DNA from: Ascaphus truei
Lineage: Eukaryota; Chordata; Amphibia; Anura; Ascaphidae
Direction of reading: 5' to 3'
Assembly: GCA_036426205.1 (NCBI GenBank)
Contig: CM071570.1
Location: 75,439,771 to 75,503,770 of the forward strand
Length of the DNA: 64,000 bases
Below the pieces are notes generated by a model. It did no database searches. It saw only the letters and a list, made by a program, of their open reading frames with translations, and had not been told where the DNA came from. The position numbers and the translations under genes were made by a program. This document shows, one piece after another, positions 1 to 11,207 of the stretch (within the stretch, counting starts at the first letter, position 1; each line of letters opens with the position of its first letter).

Positions 1-175
1 CCTATAGGGAACCATGTTAAAAATGGTTATTGAGGCAAAAAGTGACACTGTGTGCTCATTTGCATGTCATTTCCCAGAATCCCTTGCTGCAGTGGAAGTG
101 CTGTATGCTGGGTGATAATGGGGAAAGGCGGGGTTGCAGACCTGCCTAAGACATGCAGATGAGCATACAGTTATA

Positions 176-224
<49 letters not shown>

Positions 225-225
225 T
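1..225 (+). repeat. interspersed repeat ending in a (TA)n tract
   Basis: The sequence carries an octamer-like ATTTGCAT box, then ATGCTGGGTGATAATGGGG and CCTGCCTAAGACATGCAGAT, and runs straight into a (TA)n tract at about 174-222. Diverged copies occur at 10076-10155 (end part only) and 23672-23940, two with the same (TA)n tail and the third with a (TA)n tract upstream. I recognise the motif as common in frog genomes but cannot name the family; it could be a SINE or a non-autonomous DNA element. The left end is cut by the window edge. Confidence 0.6.
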
Positions 226-2423
226 CTATTCATTTATGTTTCACCATTTTTTTTTTTAAATGTTATGTCCTGAGCCAACAGATGTATTAGCCATTGTTAG
301 ATGGAATGGTGATAGTTGTCCTAACCCCATGTATGCCTTAGCAGTTAGTAAGACATTTCATTGCATTGCTAGTCTACATGGATCAGAAAAGGATGTCCGC
401 ATCTCTCCATAAAGTTTGTAAAACACTAGTCTTCTATTGTTTAACATTGCACACCTAATTCTGAAAGTGATTGATTTGGAGCTGGTTGTTGTGCAAGTAA
501 ATGGTATCATAGCACATCAGAGCAAGAATATAGAAGTCCCAATAGAGTTGTAATCTAAAAGAGTTGCTCAGTAATCAGACGCTATAAGAGCATATCAGGG
601 CATGTCGGCTTCTTACTGTTGTTGTTCTAACCCATTTTAAGGTGACAATCGCTTACAAAAAGTTCATTGCTTGGAAACCCAGTGACAATGGTTGAATTGC
701 ATAATGAGTCCTTTATCCTGTAATTAAATGTCACCCATATCATTATGTTCAAATTGATTTTATGTTGTCAATAATTGTCATAACAACAAACTACATATAT
801 GAAGACGTAGTTACCAGGATATGAAATGAAAGCATAAATACATCCAATGCAAACATGGGTTACTGTCTTTTGTTTTAAAGTGACTATGGCGTACAGTCAG
901 ATAGTCCTACCCAGCAACACTGGGTCAAACACATAGTGAATACTCGATCCTGTGAGGAAATCTCACCCATATTATTATGCTCAAATGGTTCCTACAGTAT
1001 GATGTAAATTATATAGACATAGTTACCTGGACATTAAATTCAGGATGTTTAAAGCACAAATACTGTACATGGGTTATGAAAACATGGGGTCCTGACATCT
1101 ATAGTAATCCCCTGGAGAGAAATGCCATTAAGACTAATGCATGGGGTAAAGAGAAAAGTGAGGTGGCATTAGAAAAAAAAAATTGTAAAAAAATAAATAA
1201 AAAATAAATAAAAAATAAAGGTAAAAAAAATGGTTCTCTGGACATTGGCTCAACGGATACTCAAGATCTGATGGAGAAAAAGGATACAAGCATGGGAAGT
1301 CTGAAAAAAATAGTTGCACATTCAAAGATAAGAGTAATCATTGTAACATGACAGTGTCCAGACTGAAACTGGGGAGAGAGTGTAGAGATAAAACAACCAT
1401 AATGGCCACTGTCACAGGAGACCAGTACTCTTTCACAGGGATCAAGCATGAGACAGGACACAGATATGTTTATTTCGGCCAGAGCCAACAGACACAACCC
1501 AAAGTCACCTAACAGAGCTATACTCACAAACCAGGTGGATACAGGGTAAAGTCTAGTAAATCTAGGTACCCAGCACAACCGATATGGCTTACCAGGTGCA
1601 GCATCCACTCTTGTGAGGGACTGAAAACATGCAAGCAAGTTTAAATCTTAAGTTCGTATTTACAAGCAGCTTCAGTTTCAGGTGTCTTTGGCACAACCTC
1701 AAAGAACACTATTTAGTCCATCTACATGCCAGTCCAGTAATTATCTGTGTAGCTCAGATTGGTTGCACCTTTTCTAGATTCCCCGCCTCCATAGAAAATC
1801 ATGGAGAATGGGGCGGTGATCAATCACAGCGCACATGCTGTGTGTTGAGCCAATCACAGTGCGAGGGCTTCATGTGTTGGCCAATCTGGGCTGCGGGTGT
1901 GACAGGGAGGCTGAGGCAAGGAAAGCACTACAAACCAGCCAATGTGAACAGCACCTACCTGCCCATGTTCTTAATGCTGACTTGCTATCTCTTGATGAGA
2001 TAGGTGCTTCTCTGTCTGGGGAAAGCAATGGCTCCCAGATAGGAGGCCTGCCCATCCCCACTCTCCATTGTCCCCAACCTCGTGGCACAGCTAAACCCAG
2101 ATTCCTGGGTGTCCAGGCAGGATAAGTGTATTACCAGCCTAGACTCACAGAAGGATGGATTTACAGGGAAATCCTGTACATCTATCCAGGTGGATAGGGT
2201 GAAATGGCTAGGCTTAACCTTTATTATAAGAGCCTCATTGTCCCTACCATCACAGCCACCATTTCAGAGACAGTACCAACTCATAAATAAATCAGGGTGG
2301 TACAGTAGGCCTCTGCCTGTTACTGGGATCATATGGAATCAGTCAGGTTGTAATATATATTTAGACCCCTTGTTGTCATAGTCTCCAAATGTGTGTTTCC
2401 AGTACACTTCTCTCATTTTAGAC
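226..2423. other. no gene seen; AT-rich sequence with a diverged internal duplication
   Basis: No homologous ORF, RNA gene or clear transposon end was found. Two blocks resemble each other: about 716-870 and 948-1080 share CCTGT..A..AAAT.TCACCCATAT.ATTATG and later AGTTACC.GGA and CATGGGTTA, about 230 bp apart, so this is probably an old duplication or part of an unclassified repeat. An A-rich AAATAAATAAAA stretch lies at 1169-1222. Confidence 0.5.
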
Positions 2424-3150
2424 ATTTAGGGTCTCATATTGTAAGCAGCGATAAGACCCTTATCGCCAGCTTCTCGCCAAAACAGCCTACTGTGATTCTG
2501 TAAGGCCCGATAAGCTGGCGATATGAGCAAACATCGCCGTTTTTTCCCCCGGGAAAAAAAAACAGACGACCGCGTGGCAATAAGCCACTTTTCAGCACTG
2601 ATCGACAGTTTTTCAAACATGCTCAATTCTATAAGCCCAGATCAGGTTTGTTGCAACTGATGCCACTTTAGAATTGTGATTTCTTCTTCAAATCGTCCCG
2701 CCACATAAAGTTGCCAAGAATGTGGGGAGAAGCTGCGATGAGCGATGAAAATGAATGTTTCCTGCATTGGATTGATGCCGTGGGTCTTCTGAGCTAATAC
2801 CCATTAATATCAGTACCGGAGGGGGGGGGGTTGCAGGTGGACTTAACCCCTTTATTACCTTAGCAGATAATACCGCTAATGTAATGAAGGGGTTAACCCC
2901 TCCAGCTATCCAACTGGTAGGCCTATTCTTGGGGCTAATACCCTCTCACCTACCCCCACTACACACACAATACAAAAAAATACACACACCACAACAACCC
3001 CACTACCCACCTCTTAGGCCCCCAATAAACCATTACAATATCTAATCAACACCAATACAAAATCCACCCCGTGCCCCCACATACTGTAAAACCATGATTT
3101 ATTTTTTTACACAAACAATTAATACCCCAGGCTGGTGAGGGGTTCATACC
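2424..3150. mobile_element. fold-back DNA element, left part
   Basis: The left end AGGGTCTCATATTGTAAGC followed by GCGATAAG...TTATCGCCAGCTTCTCGCC is the inverted counterpart of the end at about 16150-16252 (TGCCGATAACTGACTTATCGG...GCATAGGCTCC). Inside lie the TTAA-bounded hairpin at 2843-2896 and a stretch at 3060-3140 (CCACCCCGTGCCCCCACATA, AAACCATGATTTATTTTTT) repeated at 14885-14950. No transposase is present. The superfamily is unknown; the GGG-starting termini would suit PIF/Harbinger, but no target duplication was confirmed. Confidence 0.55.
2843..2896. repeat. TTAA-bounded palindromic hairpin
   Basis: A 54-bp palindrome: TTAACCCCTTTATTACCTTA on the left and TAATGTAATGAAGGGGTTAA on the right. 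Related copies or partial copies are at about 15757-15805, 45255-45290, 55091-55128, 55241-55288, 56030-56083, 56365-56410 and 56734-56772, all inside fold-back elements. Confidence 0.75.
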
Positions 3151-3924
3151 TCGTGTGTTACGCTGTGCTCACCACAAACTAGACGAGACCCCTGTACTGA
3201 GATGGGAATAGACAAACACCAGCCACAGACACAGGGGCCACGTCCGGAGTGTAGAATAGTCTTGGTAGACGGGTATGGGGTGGAGAGGTCTGGGTAGTTG
3301 TTATACTTGCCGGGTTCAGTGAAGGAGAGGTCCGGAGTGTAGAAGGTCCTATTGCCATGGTCAGAGTTGGAGAGAGTAGGATAGTCGAAATACTAAGCCG
3401 TGGTCAGGGTTGGAGAGGAGCGGAGAGTCAGAGAGAGCCGAGTACAGTATTCCAGAGATGTGGGAGGTCCATGGGCAAGCCAGGTCAGTGCACAGGAGAT
3501 CAAAACTAGGAGTAAGGCAACAGGACAGAGACAAGGCAAGATTAGAAAAGGCAAACACAGTGCAACGTGAATCTATGCTCAGCCAAGGTGCCAGTGGCAC
3601 AGCTGAGCATATATAGGTTAGGCAGTCCAATCCAGTCTGGGGGTGGAGCGGAGGCGCTGCTTCCGCGGGAGGCTGTGATAGGCTGGTTAGGCAAGGCAGG
3701 TGCAGCCGCTTATGGCTGGTGATGCGTTGTTGCCACGGAGCTTGGGAGTGTCCGCCGTGCATGTGCGGTGCAATCTGGGGGCGGAACCCAAGTCCACAGC
3801 ATCAGATGACGAGGCCACCACGCGCATGCGTGCCGCGCGCACCAGAGAGGGAGTGCGAGCCGCCACCGACCTGCGTCTGCGTGCGTGAGGGGAGGTGTGG
3901 GGTAGGCGCCTTTCAGCAACCCTC
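3151..3924. other. unclassified repeat-like segment, possibly an LTR
   Basis: This block interrupts the fold-back modules on either side. It begins near TGTTACGCTGTGCTCACC and holds a short repeated phrase GTCCGGAGTGTAGAA (about 3243 and 3331). It becomes GC- and CpG-rich toward 3780-3890, with an NRF-1-like GCGCATGCG at about 3820. No ORF has recognisable homology. An inserted LTR is possible, but no TG...CA pair with target duplication was found. Confidence 0.3.
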
Positions 3925-5350
3925 GCATAGTGAGAGCAACATTTCCAAACATGGCGAGCTGCTGGCAGCAATAGGACCTGCCCTTCCGAAAAGGGCTCAC
4001 CCGGTGAGTTATATCTGCTGCAGAGAGATCCACATCTCTCTGCGAAAATCTCGCTGGATATAAAAATATTTTAACATTTAAATGTTATGACTTGTGTATT
4101 GTAGCAGGGGGTCTCAGGAGCAGAACCGCGTTGGTTTCAGGTCCGGAGACCCCCTGCTTCCCGTGATACAGTATTAGAATGTATTCTGCAATGTATTCTT
4201 TCTGGCAACGGAGGACATGGACCTGCAGAAAGCTGATGAGGACACCCTTCACATTACCAGGGGTAAGTAGAACGGTTTTTATTTACTTTATTTATGCTTG
4301 CTAATGTTGTGATTAATAATGGGCAAATAATCTATTATCCATATCTGGATAATAGTTATTTTGCCCATTACTGATTGTATGTGTTTTGGTGGGGGGGGGG
4401 TTGTTCAGTGTATTGATTTAAATGTAGGACATGTTTTATTTTTTTAAATACAGGATTGGTACCTTACGCCTGTGAGGACCCACAGGGACCACCCGAGGAC
4501 CCCCGGACACCCATGGGTATAACCCGAGGACCCCCGGACACCCACGGGAGCAACTGAGGACCCAAGAGGGACAACTGCGGGGAAGAACCGGGGGCCCCAC
4601 AGCTGTGGAAACCATCTGAGGGCCCCCAGACCCCTGTGGGAACCACCCGAGGGCCCCCAGACACCCATGGGGATGACCCGGAGACCCCCTAGACACCCGT
4701 GCGGACCACCCGTTGACCCCATTGGGGCCCACGGTGACCCGTGGGGACCACCTGGAGGCCCACGGAGCCTAGCAGGGACCACCCGAACGCCCCCAGACAC
4801 CCGTGGGTATTAATTGTGTGTAGGAAAATAAATCATGGTTTTATGGGGGGCACATGGTGGGTTGTGTATTGGTGCTTGCTAAATATTTTTAAATTGTATT
4901 ACTAACTTAGATGAGCAGGGGGTCTCCGGACCAGAACTGCTTTGGTTTCAGGTCCGGGGACCCCCTGCTTCCCGAGATACAGGCCCCCTTATGGGGTGCC
5001 GGTATCTCCTATGCATGGAAATGTCTTGCGTCACGTGATGTGGAACCAATGTGGTTCTGCTCCGGAGACCCCCTGCTACAATACACAAGTAATAACATTT
5101 AAGTGTTAAAATATTTTTATTACCGGCGAGATTTTCGCAGAGAGAGGCGGATTTCCCTGCAGCAGATACAACTCGCCGGGTGAGCCCTTTTCGGAGGGCA
5201 GGGTCTATCTCTGCCGGCAACTCGCCGTGTTTGTAAATGTTGCTCTCACTAGTATTCCGGCCATTCTGCATACCGTGAGAGCAACACGGCAAAAACATGG
5301 CGAATTCAAAACCCTGCTGATAATTTCTTTCGGACTTTATTGCATGAAGC
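3925..5350. mobile_element. fold-back DNA element with long inverted ends
   Basis: Arms at about 3930-4060 and 5105-5290 are inverted copies: ATGGCGAGCTGCTGGCAGC, CGAAAAGGGCTCACCCGG and TCTCTGCGAAAATCTCGC on the left face GCGAGATTTTCGCAGAGAGA, CGGGTGAGCCCTTTTCGG and CTCGCCGTGTTTG on the right. The right end has the hairpin GTTGCTCTCAC...GTGAGAGCAAC and closes with GCATGAAGCCCTTAA. Internal modules are GCAGGGGGTCTC...GAGACCCCCTGC palindromes (4107-4165, 4916-4970), an ATTATCC/GGATAAT hairpin (4315-4371) and a minisatellite. No coding capacity was seen, so it is non-autonomous. It may be the continuation of the 2424-3150 piece, split by the 3151-3924 block. Confidence 0.65.
4455..4805. repeat. 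GC-rich minisatellite inside the fold-back element
   Basis: About eight degenerate units of roughly 40-45 bp built from GGGACCACCCGAGGACCCC and GGACACCCATGGG. The reverse-complement form of the same array is at about 14990-15260 in another fold-back element, so the array is part of the family and not a local expansion. Confidence 0.75.
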
Positions 5351-5618
5351 CCTTAATGTGATCTCCTCATCTAAGTTTTGTGGATAGTGACTCAATTATT
5401 TGAAAACGCAGTTGGCAAATACCAAGCCGAGCTTGTGTTAAATGTGCAGCTAAGGGTTGCTCGATTACCTGTGGTCTAAAGGTTGACTTGTTCTGGATAA
5501 TCATTTATTTAATTTTGCGAGCAGTTTCATCAATGTAAAATAACCCACATATATGAATTGCATTTATGGTAACCTTTAACAGGAAAACATTTTCATGCTA
5601 GTGAATGTGTGATACGTT

Positions 5619-6767
5619 TGTAGCCCTGTTTCCTAGTGAACACAGTCCGCTACCAAGTGCTGTATAACCTGTATTCTCACAGGGCCTAAGCCTCCGCCAC
5701 GGAGAGCCTGGGGCACACGTAATAATATGTCTAACCTCGTACTTGGTGCAGCGCCTCCACCTGCGATGGCTCCCACCAGAGGGGGAGTGGTTCCTCGCAG
5801 GACAATTGTATATCACTCCACACACACACAGCATGTAAAACAAATGAATTACTTTACTCAACTAGCATAGTCAATATCAACAGGTGCCCCTCTCTAGAGG
5901 AGACACTACTACCGCGTCTCGCAGGACGCTCCCACCTCCACCGGGTGATCCCACCCCGTGTCCAATAACCCACACAATATGTACCCCCACCCTCAAGTGA
6001 GATATATATATATATATGGGTGACTGCGCAGCCACTAGGTCCCGTGTGAATATAATAGGATATCGTTGGTACACTTGGTGATGGTTACCTGCCGGGCACT
6101 CCAGTACCCGGGCCTGCCAAGGATCTTCACAAAGGATCAGATGCGACTGGATTCAGCAAGAGCCGTCTGGGGCGATCCCACCCAGATGACTGCAGCAACG
6201 GTAGCGGGGTCTGAGCCCAGACCTCTGCTAAACATGTACTGTCTCTTTACTTGTCTCTGAACTTGCACAGTTAGGGGAACGGGAACCTGTCTGGGGCCAA
6301 TCCCTATATCCGCTCTACTCTACGGGGACTCAGTGCCTAACTGGGCTGGGGTATAAGGCCTAGTGTAGGGGCGGTGGGCCTCCCTACACATGGAGCTCCA
6401 TCTCCTTCCTCCTCCTGCTAGCTCTGACAACGTGCGCGCCCTGTGCAACCCTTTCTACCTTCCTCCCGATTTTCCAGCCACCCCATTGGGTGGTCTCGCG
6501 GTCACTGCTGGGACTCGTAGTCCCATACGCTCCACCCTATAGGAACCGTTCCTCCTTCGCGGGCTTTGGCATCTATATCCGCGCGTGCGCGACCTCTGCT
6601 CCCTAGCCAACTCCACGCCCTGCTGCGCCTGCGCCAGCAATCAATATGGCGTCGCCCTGGTCGCCCCCTGAAGTTGCGGAACCTTCGATATACTGGAGCG
6701 TTCCCTGTCCTGCTGTACCCCTCCCACCATACAACAAACAAGTGCGAGAGAGGGGAGCCCGGCTACA
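5619..6767. mobile_element. probable solo LTR, 1149 bp, flanked by CGTT
   Basis: The segment starts TGTAGCC and ends GGCTACA, a perfect 7-bp inverted terminal repeat with canonical TG...CA ends. It is flanked by the direct 4-bp repeat CGTT at 5615-5618 and 6768-6771. Both features fit an LTR of a retrovirus-like or Gypsy-like element left by recombination. The interior is non-coding, with a CpG-rich part at 6420-6700 and a short (TA)n at about 6002. A related left end seems to lie at 48269. The orientation was not settled. A DNA transposon with short inverted repeats is the alternative. Confidence 0.55.
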
Positions 6768-9247
6768 CGTTGTTACATTGTGTGTGACACAAACAAGGGA
6801 ATGTGCCATACTGTATTTTGGTGGTCCCAGAAATTGTGTTGGGACAGTTTTCCAAGGGCCAATGCAAGCCCTGATAAGGGTGTCTCTAATGTTTCATGCT
6901 CTCAACATGAGTAGAGGGGAATTTGAATACTGGTTGAGGGTGATGACCTCATGTTGAACTATATACTAGTGTTTCCATGTAATTCTGTCTATTTTAGGGC
7001 TCCGGGTGTCAAAAATACTTACAAATGGTATGTGTTATCAGGCCCAACATGATCAGTACCCTCAACCTCTACTATTCAGGGCAGCAGTTTTGCAAAACTA
7101 GCTTGCCCTTATATCCAGCTAGCAAAGTACATTTTCTCTGTCTGACTTGCTCGGCTGACATGATTCATCTATCATTTGACCTCTCTGGTCAGGGCTTCAA
7201 TTTTCTTTGTTGGGAAGGAGGATGGTCCACTTCAGCCTTGTGTTGACTACCAAGCCCTGAACCAAATTACAGTGAAAAATAGATACCTATTGCTATAATA
7301 ACAGAGCTCTAGTTAGTTCCTCAAAAATGTTAGCACACCCAAGAGCTTAGCTATACTGCTGATCTCATTACTCCAATTAGTGTCTGTATATTTCAGATGA
7401 AGCACTACTGCCTTCTCTTGTTGCTGCTCTACCTCAAGGATCATGGATCTCAAAGCATGGCTTTATTTTTTTAAATACAGTAGATTTGGTCTGCTTAAAA
7501 ACCACTACAGAGCCCCGTAATCCCTCTGTATCTCTTCTTACATCCGAATCAAGTAATCTGTTCAGAGGCTTCTACCAGAAATCCTCATTATAATATTTAA
7601 ACCTAAGCATAGCCTAGCTGGTACTATATCACATTATTTCAGCTTTGTGGAAGCCGATCTTCCCCAAACGGAGAATACTGTTTATTTCACCAGCTCTCAA
7701 TAAAATCATGGCTTTACAAACTGTAGGCTACCTGAATAAGACTGAACCTGGGGGCCATATTTTTTCTTTTGGACAAGGGAATTAAAAATGAATTTTCACA
7801 CGACCCAGGAAATTCTACATCTACATCTTCAGAGATACACCCAGTTCAGATAATGTTACAAAATAAATTAAATTAAATAAGAAGCATTGACTGTTCTTTA
7901 CAGTGTTGTTTAAATAAATTCTAACCTTGCTGTCATGGGAGACCAAGCATTTACACCTTTATACCGGGATCGTATCACTGAGCAAAACCAAATGATAAAA
8001 CAAATTGTCATTTATTCCATTGAAACAGACGTACAAACAGTGGATTACAAAATACAAGGGAAAGCACACTTACTGGGGGTATAGGGGGAAAACTAGACTT
8101 TGCTAGCTTCTACAGTCAATAAAACAAAGATTGTAGTTGACCGGGACATAGCTTGAGATGTCCTGGAACGCAAATCTGCATGAAGTTCCTGACGCCACCT
8201 CTGTATGCGCTCCGGAGACACCGAAATCCCTTAACCGGGAGATAGTACCAAACGTCCTGGTACTCTTTTCGACTTGCAATCCCAGCCGTGACCGCTATGT
8301 TCTATTCTCAGAACTTGGCCCCAAAAGTGGGACCTAGAAAATTTCTCGCCATGAAATTTCTAAAGCCGGCTCGCTGGTATTTCTTTCAGAGCATCTTTTG
8401 GTGATTTCAAATTTGCTACTGCTGTCTTGGCACTCAAAATTGGGATGAAGCTCAGCTAGCTACCCCTAAATCCATGTAACTTGACCACCTATGTTAGGCT
8501 TATTTCGGCCAAATGTACTTTAATATCTGGGGGAGAACAGGGAATGTATAATGCACTATGTATGTAAGCCAAAGCACTTTATTCCCTGTAAATGCAATCC
8601 CCCAGTTTAGTGAATCAACATTGTTCTGTGATGCGATTTGGAAGTCAGTCCTGTAAAGTGTAAATTGGATTATGTGACTGTATGTGCTTATTTCTAAGAT
8701 AGCACACTTGTAATGTGATTTGCATGTGTACATTTCTATGGAGAGGACTCTGTGATTTAATCAGCCGAGGTCCCTGCAGAGAAATGTGGATTGAGACAAA
8801 GGCTGGGAGCGTAGAGATGCTAAAGATATTTGGTGAGTGGGAAAGAGTGGACAATCAGGTCTGCTCTGATTGGCCAGTAGTCCCTGTCCCATGTAAATGA
8901 TAGCCACAAAGGGATATATAAGAGGCACTGCTATATAATAGTTTTTCCTTATATCATTACTTCACTTATATTATTATTATCGGTATTATTTACCAGCTTA
9001 TCTATCTGTGATGAAGTGGTTTAATGATGTTGACTATATATGCTCATGATTATAGAAATATTATGATTGGTATTTATAGATTATATTTTATTCTAAATGT
9101 ATTATATACTTAGTTGCTTTATCTAAATATGTTGTCCTACCATGCATTATATTTTGTTTATTTAATCAGTTTACATTATGGATAGTTTGTTATAATTTAG
9201 GAGTTATTAATAATTATTACTATGAATATTATTACTATCATTATGTT

Positions 9248-9253
<6 letters not shown>
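6768..9253. other. mostly unrecognised sequence with retroelement scraps
   Basis: Apart from the Gypsy RT scrap at 7203-7296, no gene was found. At about 7930-8480 the plus strand has TTTATT in TTGTCATTTATTCCATTG, which reads as an AATAAA polyadenylation signal on the minus strand, so an antisense LTR is possible but unproven. From 8880 to 9253 the sequence is strongly AT-rich with ATTATTATT runs. Confidence 0.35.
7203..7296 (+). pseudogene. Ty3/Gypsy reverse transcriptase fragment
   Basis: In the frame starting at 7203 the translation runs [20 protein letters not shown] followed by QITVKNRY, then a stop. It matches the conserved Gypsy RT block normally written KKDGxLRxCVDYRxLNxxTxKNRYPLP, at the start of the palm domain. 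The P after NRY is L and the arginines are Q, so the copy is decayed. Only about 31 residues can be read; the catalytic YxDD block is missing. The surrounding bases show no LTR that can be linked to it with confidence. Confidence 0.75.

Positions 9254-9297
<44 letters not shown>
9254..9297. repeat. (TA)n microsatellite
   Basis: About 22 uninterrupted TA units lie immediately 5' of the hammerhead ribozyme at 9307. Confidence 0.95.
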
Positions 9298-9300
<3 letters not shown>

Positions 9301-9306
9301 ATCAAC

Positions 9307-9351
9307 CCCACACTGATGAGCCCCTATAAGGTCGAAACAGCTGTCTGTGGG
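9307..9351 (+). ncRNA. type I hammerhead ribozyme, core intact
   Basis: Stem I CCCACA (9307-9312) pairs with TGTGGG (9346-9351). The core CTGATGA (9313-9319) is the exact CUGANGA consensus. Stem II with its loop spans 9320-9333 (G...GGTC, one mismatch near the base), then GAA (9334-9336). Stem III is the palindrome ACAGCTGT (9337-9344), and C at 9345 sits at the expected cleavage position 17. Such a tiny or palindromic stem III is typical of retroelement hammerheads, which are thought to act as dimers. Hammerheads of this form are known from Penelope-like elements and retrozymes of animals, but no RT ORF accompanies this one. Self-cleavage is predicted, not shown. Confidence 0.85.
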
Positions 9352-9624
9352 TGGTTTTCTGGGTATGCACCTTAACCCTGGCTGTGCTCAAAGCTGTGAC
9401 CATGCAGCAAAGTGTATGTGAAGTGACTAACCAATTGTGGCGCTCATATACATTTACAATGACAGTGATATAATCAATACAATAGTGATAATAGTGATAC
9501 TTATACAAACACAATGGTCGATTGCAGCTGTAACCCGGTGTAGGATTGCTTTCTCAATCCTCATGGAAAATGGAAAAATGGATCATCAGGAAGCGCATAC
9601 CATGTGGAAACATAAGAGACAAAA

Positions 9625-10075
9625 GTGCTTTTTGTGCAATATTGTGCAAACAGTGGTAAGGAAAGTTGCTAGCACAGAATGTGTACACAGAATACTCACA
9701 AACGTGAGGTGGAGTATGGGCACATAAAGGTATCTTTAAGGACTGGCTTCAGTCTATGGTGCAGGATGATGCCACAGCAAACAGATTACCAGGTGACCTT
9801 AGGGTAGGAAGACACTGGACATAGCGTAGACTGTAAGGGCCTTTACTAAATTTATTAAATGCCCTACAGTCTACGCTATGTCCAGTGTCTTCCTACCCTA
9901 AGGTCACCTGGTAATCTGTTTGCTGTGGCATCATCCTGCACCATAGATTGAAGCCAGTCCTTAAAGATACCTTTATGTGCCCATACTCCACCTCACGTTT
10001 GTGAGTATTCTGTGTACACATTCTGTGCTAGCAACTTTCCTTACCACTGTTTGCACAATATTGCACAAAAAGCAC
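9625..10075. repeat. 451-bp near-perfect palindrome
   Basis: Left arm 9625-9850 and right arm 9851-10075 are reverse complements. By eye I count one substitution in the body (TTCAGTCTATGG against TTCAATCTATGG) and a few changes at the centre, where TTTACTAAA meets TTTATTAAA. There is essentially no spacer, so the unit would fold into a single hairpin of about 225 bp as RNA or a cruciform as DNA. The outer sequence CATGCAGCAAAG occurs just right of the palindrome (10076) and also at 9402 on its left. No protein-coding content was recognised. It could be a real inverted duplication or a sequencing or assembly fold-back. Confidence 0.9.
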
Positions 10076-10121
10076 CATGCAGCAAAGACCTGCCTAAGAC
10101 ATGCAGATGAGCATACAGTTG

Positions 10122-10155
<34 letters not shown>
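10076..10155 (+). repeat. end part of the 1-225 repeat with (TA)n tail
   Basis: GACCTGCCTAAGACATGCAG, ATGAGCATACAGTTGTAT and then (TA)n repeat the 3' part of the repeat at 1-225 almost exactly. It joins directly onto the right arm of the palindrome. Confidence 0.8.
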
Positions 10156-10157
<2 letters not shown>

Positions 10158-10514
10158 TTATTATTGTTTATTTATTTATTATTTTTATTATGTCACTGGA
10201 TTATTTATCTTTTTCCTTGCTTTTTGTTCACAAATACTTTCTGTTGGTTTTAACATTATTTATCTGTTACAATTTTTGTCATAGGCTTGACAGTATTGTT
10301 GCAATAAGAAGTTGATATTTCTCGTTATATGTATATGTTTGTGATAACTTTGTACTGCAGCTCCGTATGGGCTATTTGGCACCCTCGTTTATTAATATTC
10401 AGCTGTGTAGAGGGGATGCCAATTAGATGTATTTGCTATGAGCCTATCATAGAGCTGACAGTACCTTATAGAATACAGTACCTTATAGAGGAGCACACAG
10501 ACGCTTCACCATTT

Positions 10515-10556
10515 ACTCTTTGACAAAGTCCCAAGTGGGATGAAACGCGTCAGAGT
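10515..10556 (+). ncRNA. hammerhead ribozyme relic with mutated core
   Basis: Stem I ACTCT (10515-10519) pairs with AGAGT (10552-10556). The core is TTGACAA in place of CTGACGA, so C3 and G8 are changed; G8 is a catalytic base, which predicts loss of activity. Stem II is TCCC/GGGA (10529-10532 with 10537-10540), preceded by the extra A seen in other copies here. GAA then ACGCGT (10543-10550) and C at position 17 follow. Downstream TTCAATAAATTAGCC and CCCTGGTGCACCGCTTTCC resemble the tail of the PLE at 51050-51090. Confidence 0.75.
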
Positions 10557-11207
10557 GTGTCTGGCTATGTGAACATGCTCGTTTTTTCAATAAATTAGCC
10601 ATTTTTCTAAGAGCTGCGTTTGGTTACCTTTTTCCCTGGTGCACCGCTTTCCTTGGATACTCTTCTACTACTGCTCTAGCTGGTAGCACGTGGATTCCCC
10701 ACACAGATTCAGGACGCACTCTCCAGTGGATTATTCTCCTGCATAGCCGAGCACACTGGTTGCAGCGTGACAGCAGGTACTTCTGTGGGTGGAGTGGGCT
10801 GGGGCTATTTAGAGTTATCCGGGCTGTTCTTAGTCAGGATTGTTGGCGACACTATTGATTACCCATTTATCACCCCTCCCCCTAGCCTGCACAATAGTCT
10901 GCTGTATTAATAGACCATTTATATGTGCCTGCCCTGTGTATTCTGATTATTGTTATTGGATTTACCTTAAACACTTTCTAGCCCTTGAGCACTGGCTGTT
11001 GGATCATTGCCCTACATTTTCTTGAAGCAGGCCCCTGCACCTAGCGAGGCTAGAGTCTACGCCCCAGTCCCCCAGCTGGTATTGTATCTTGTTTTGTACG
11101 TCTTTGTTTTGTCTGCTGGAGTGCCAGAAAAAACATAATTTTATTCAACAACCTTGTCCTGTTTCATACTAATTCATGGTGATTTCGGTGTAAAAATACT
11201 TGTCTCC
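10557..11207. other. probable PLE-type 3' tail, then unrecognised sequence
   Basis: The first 100 bases after the ribozyme relic have the TTCAATAAAT and CCCTGGTGCACC phrases found behind other hammerheads in the window. From about 10700 to 11207 nothing is recognised. Confidence 0.35.
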
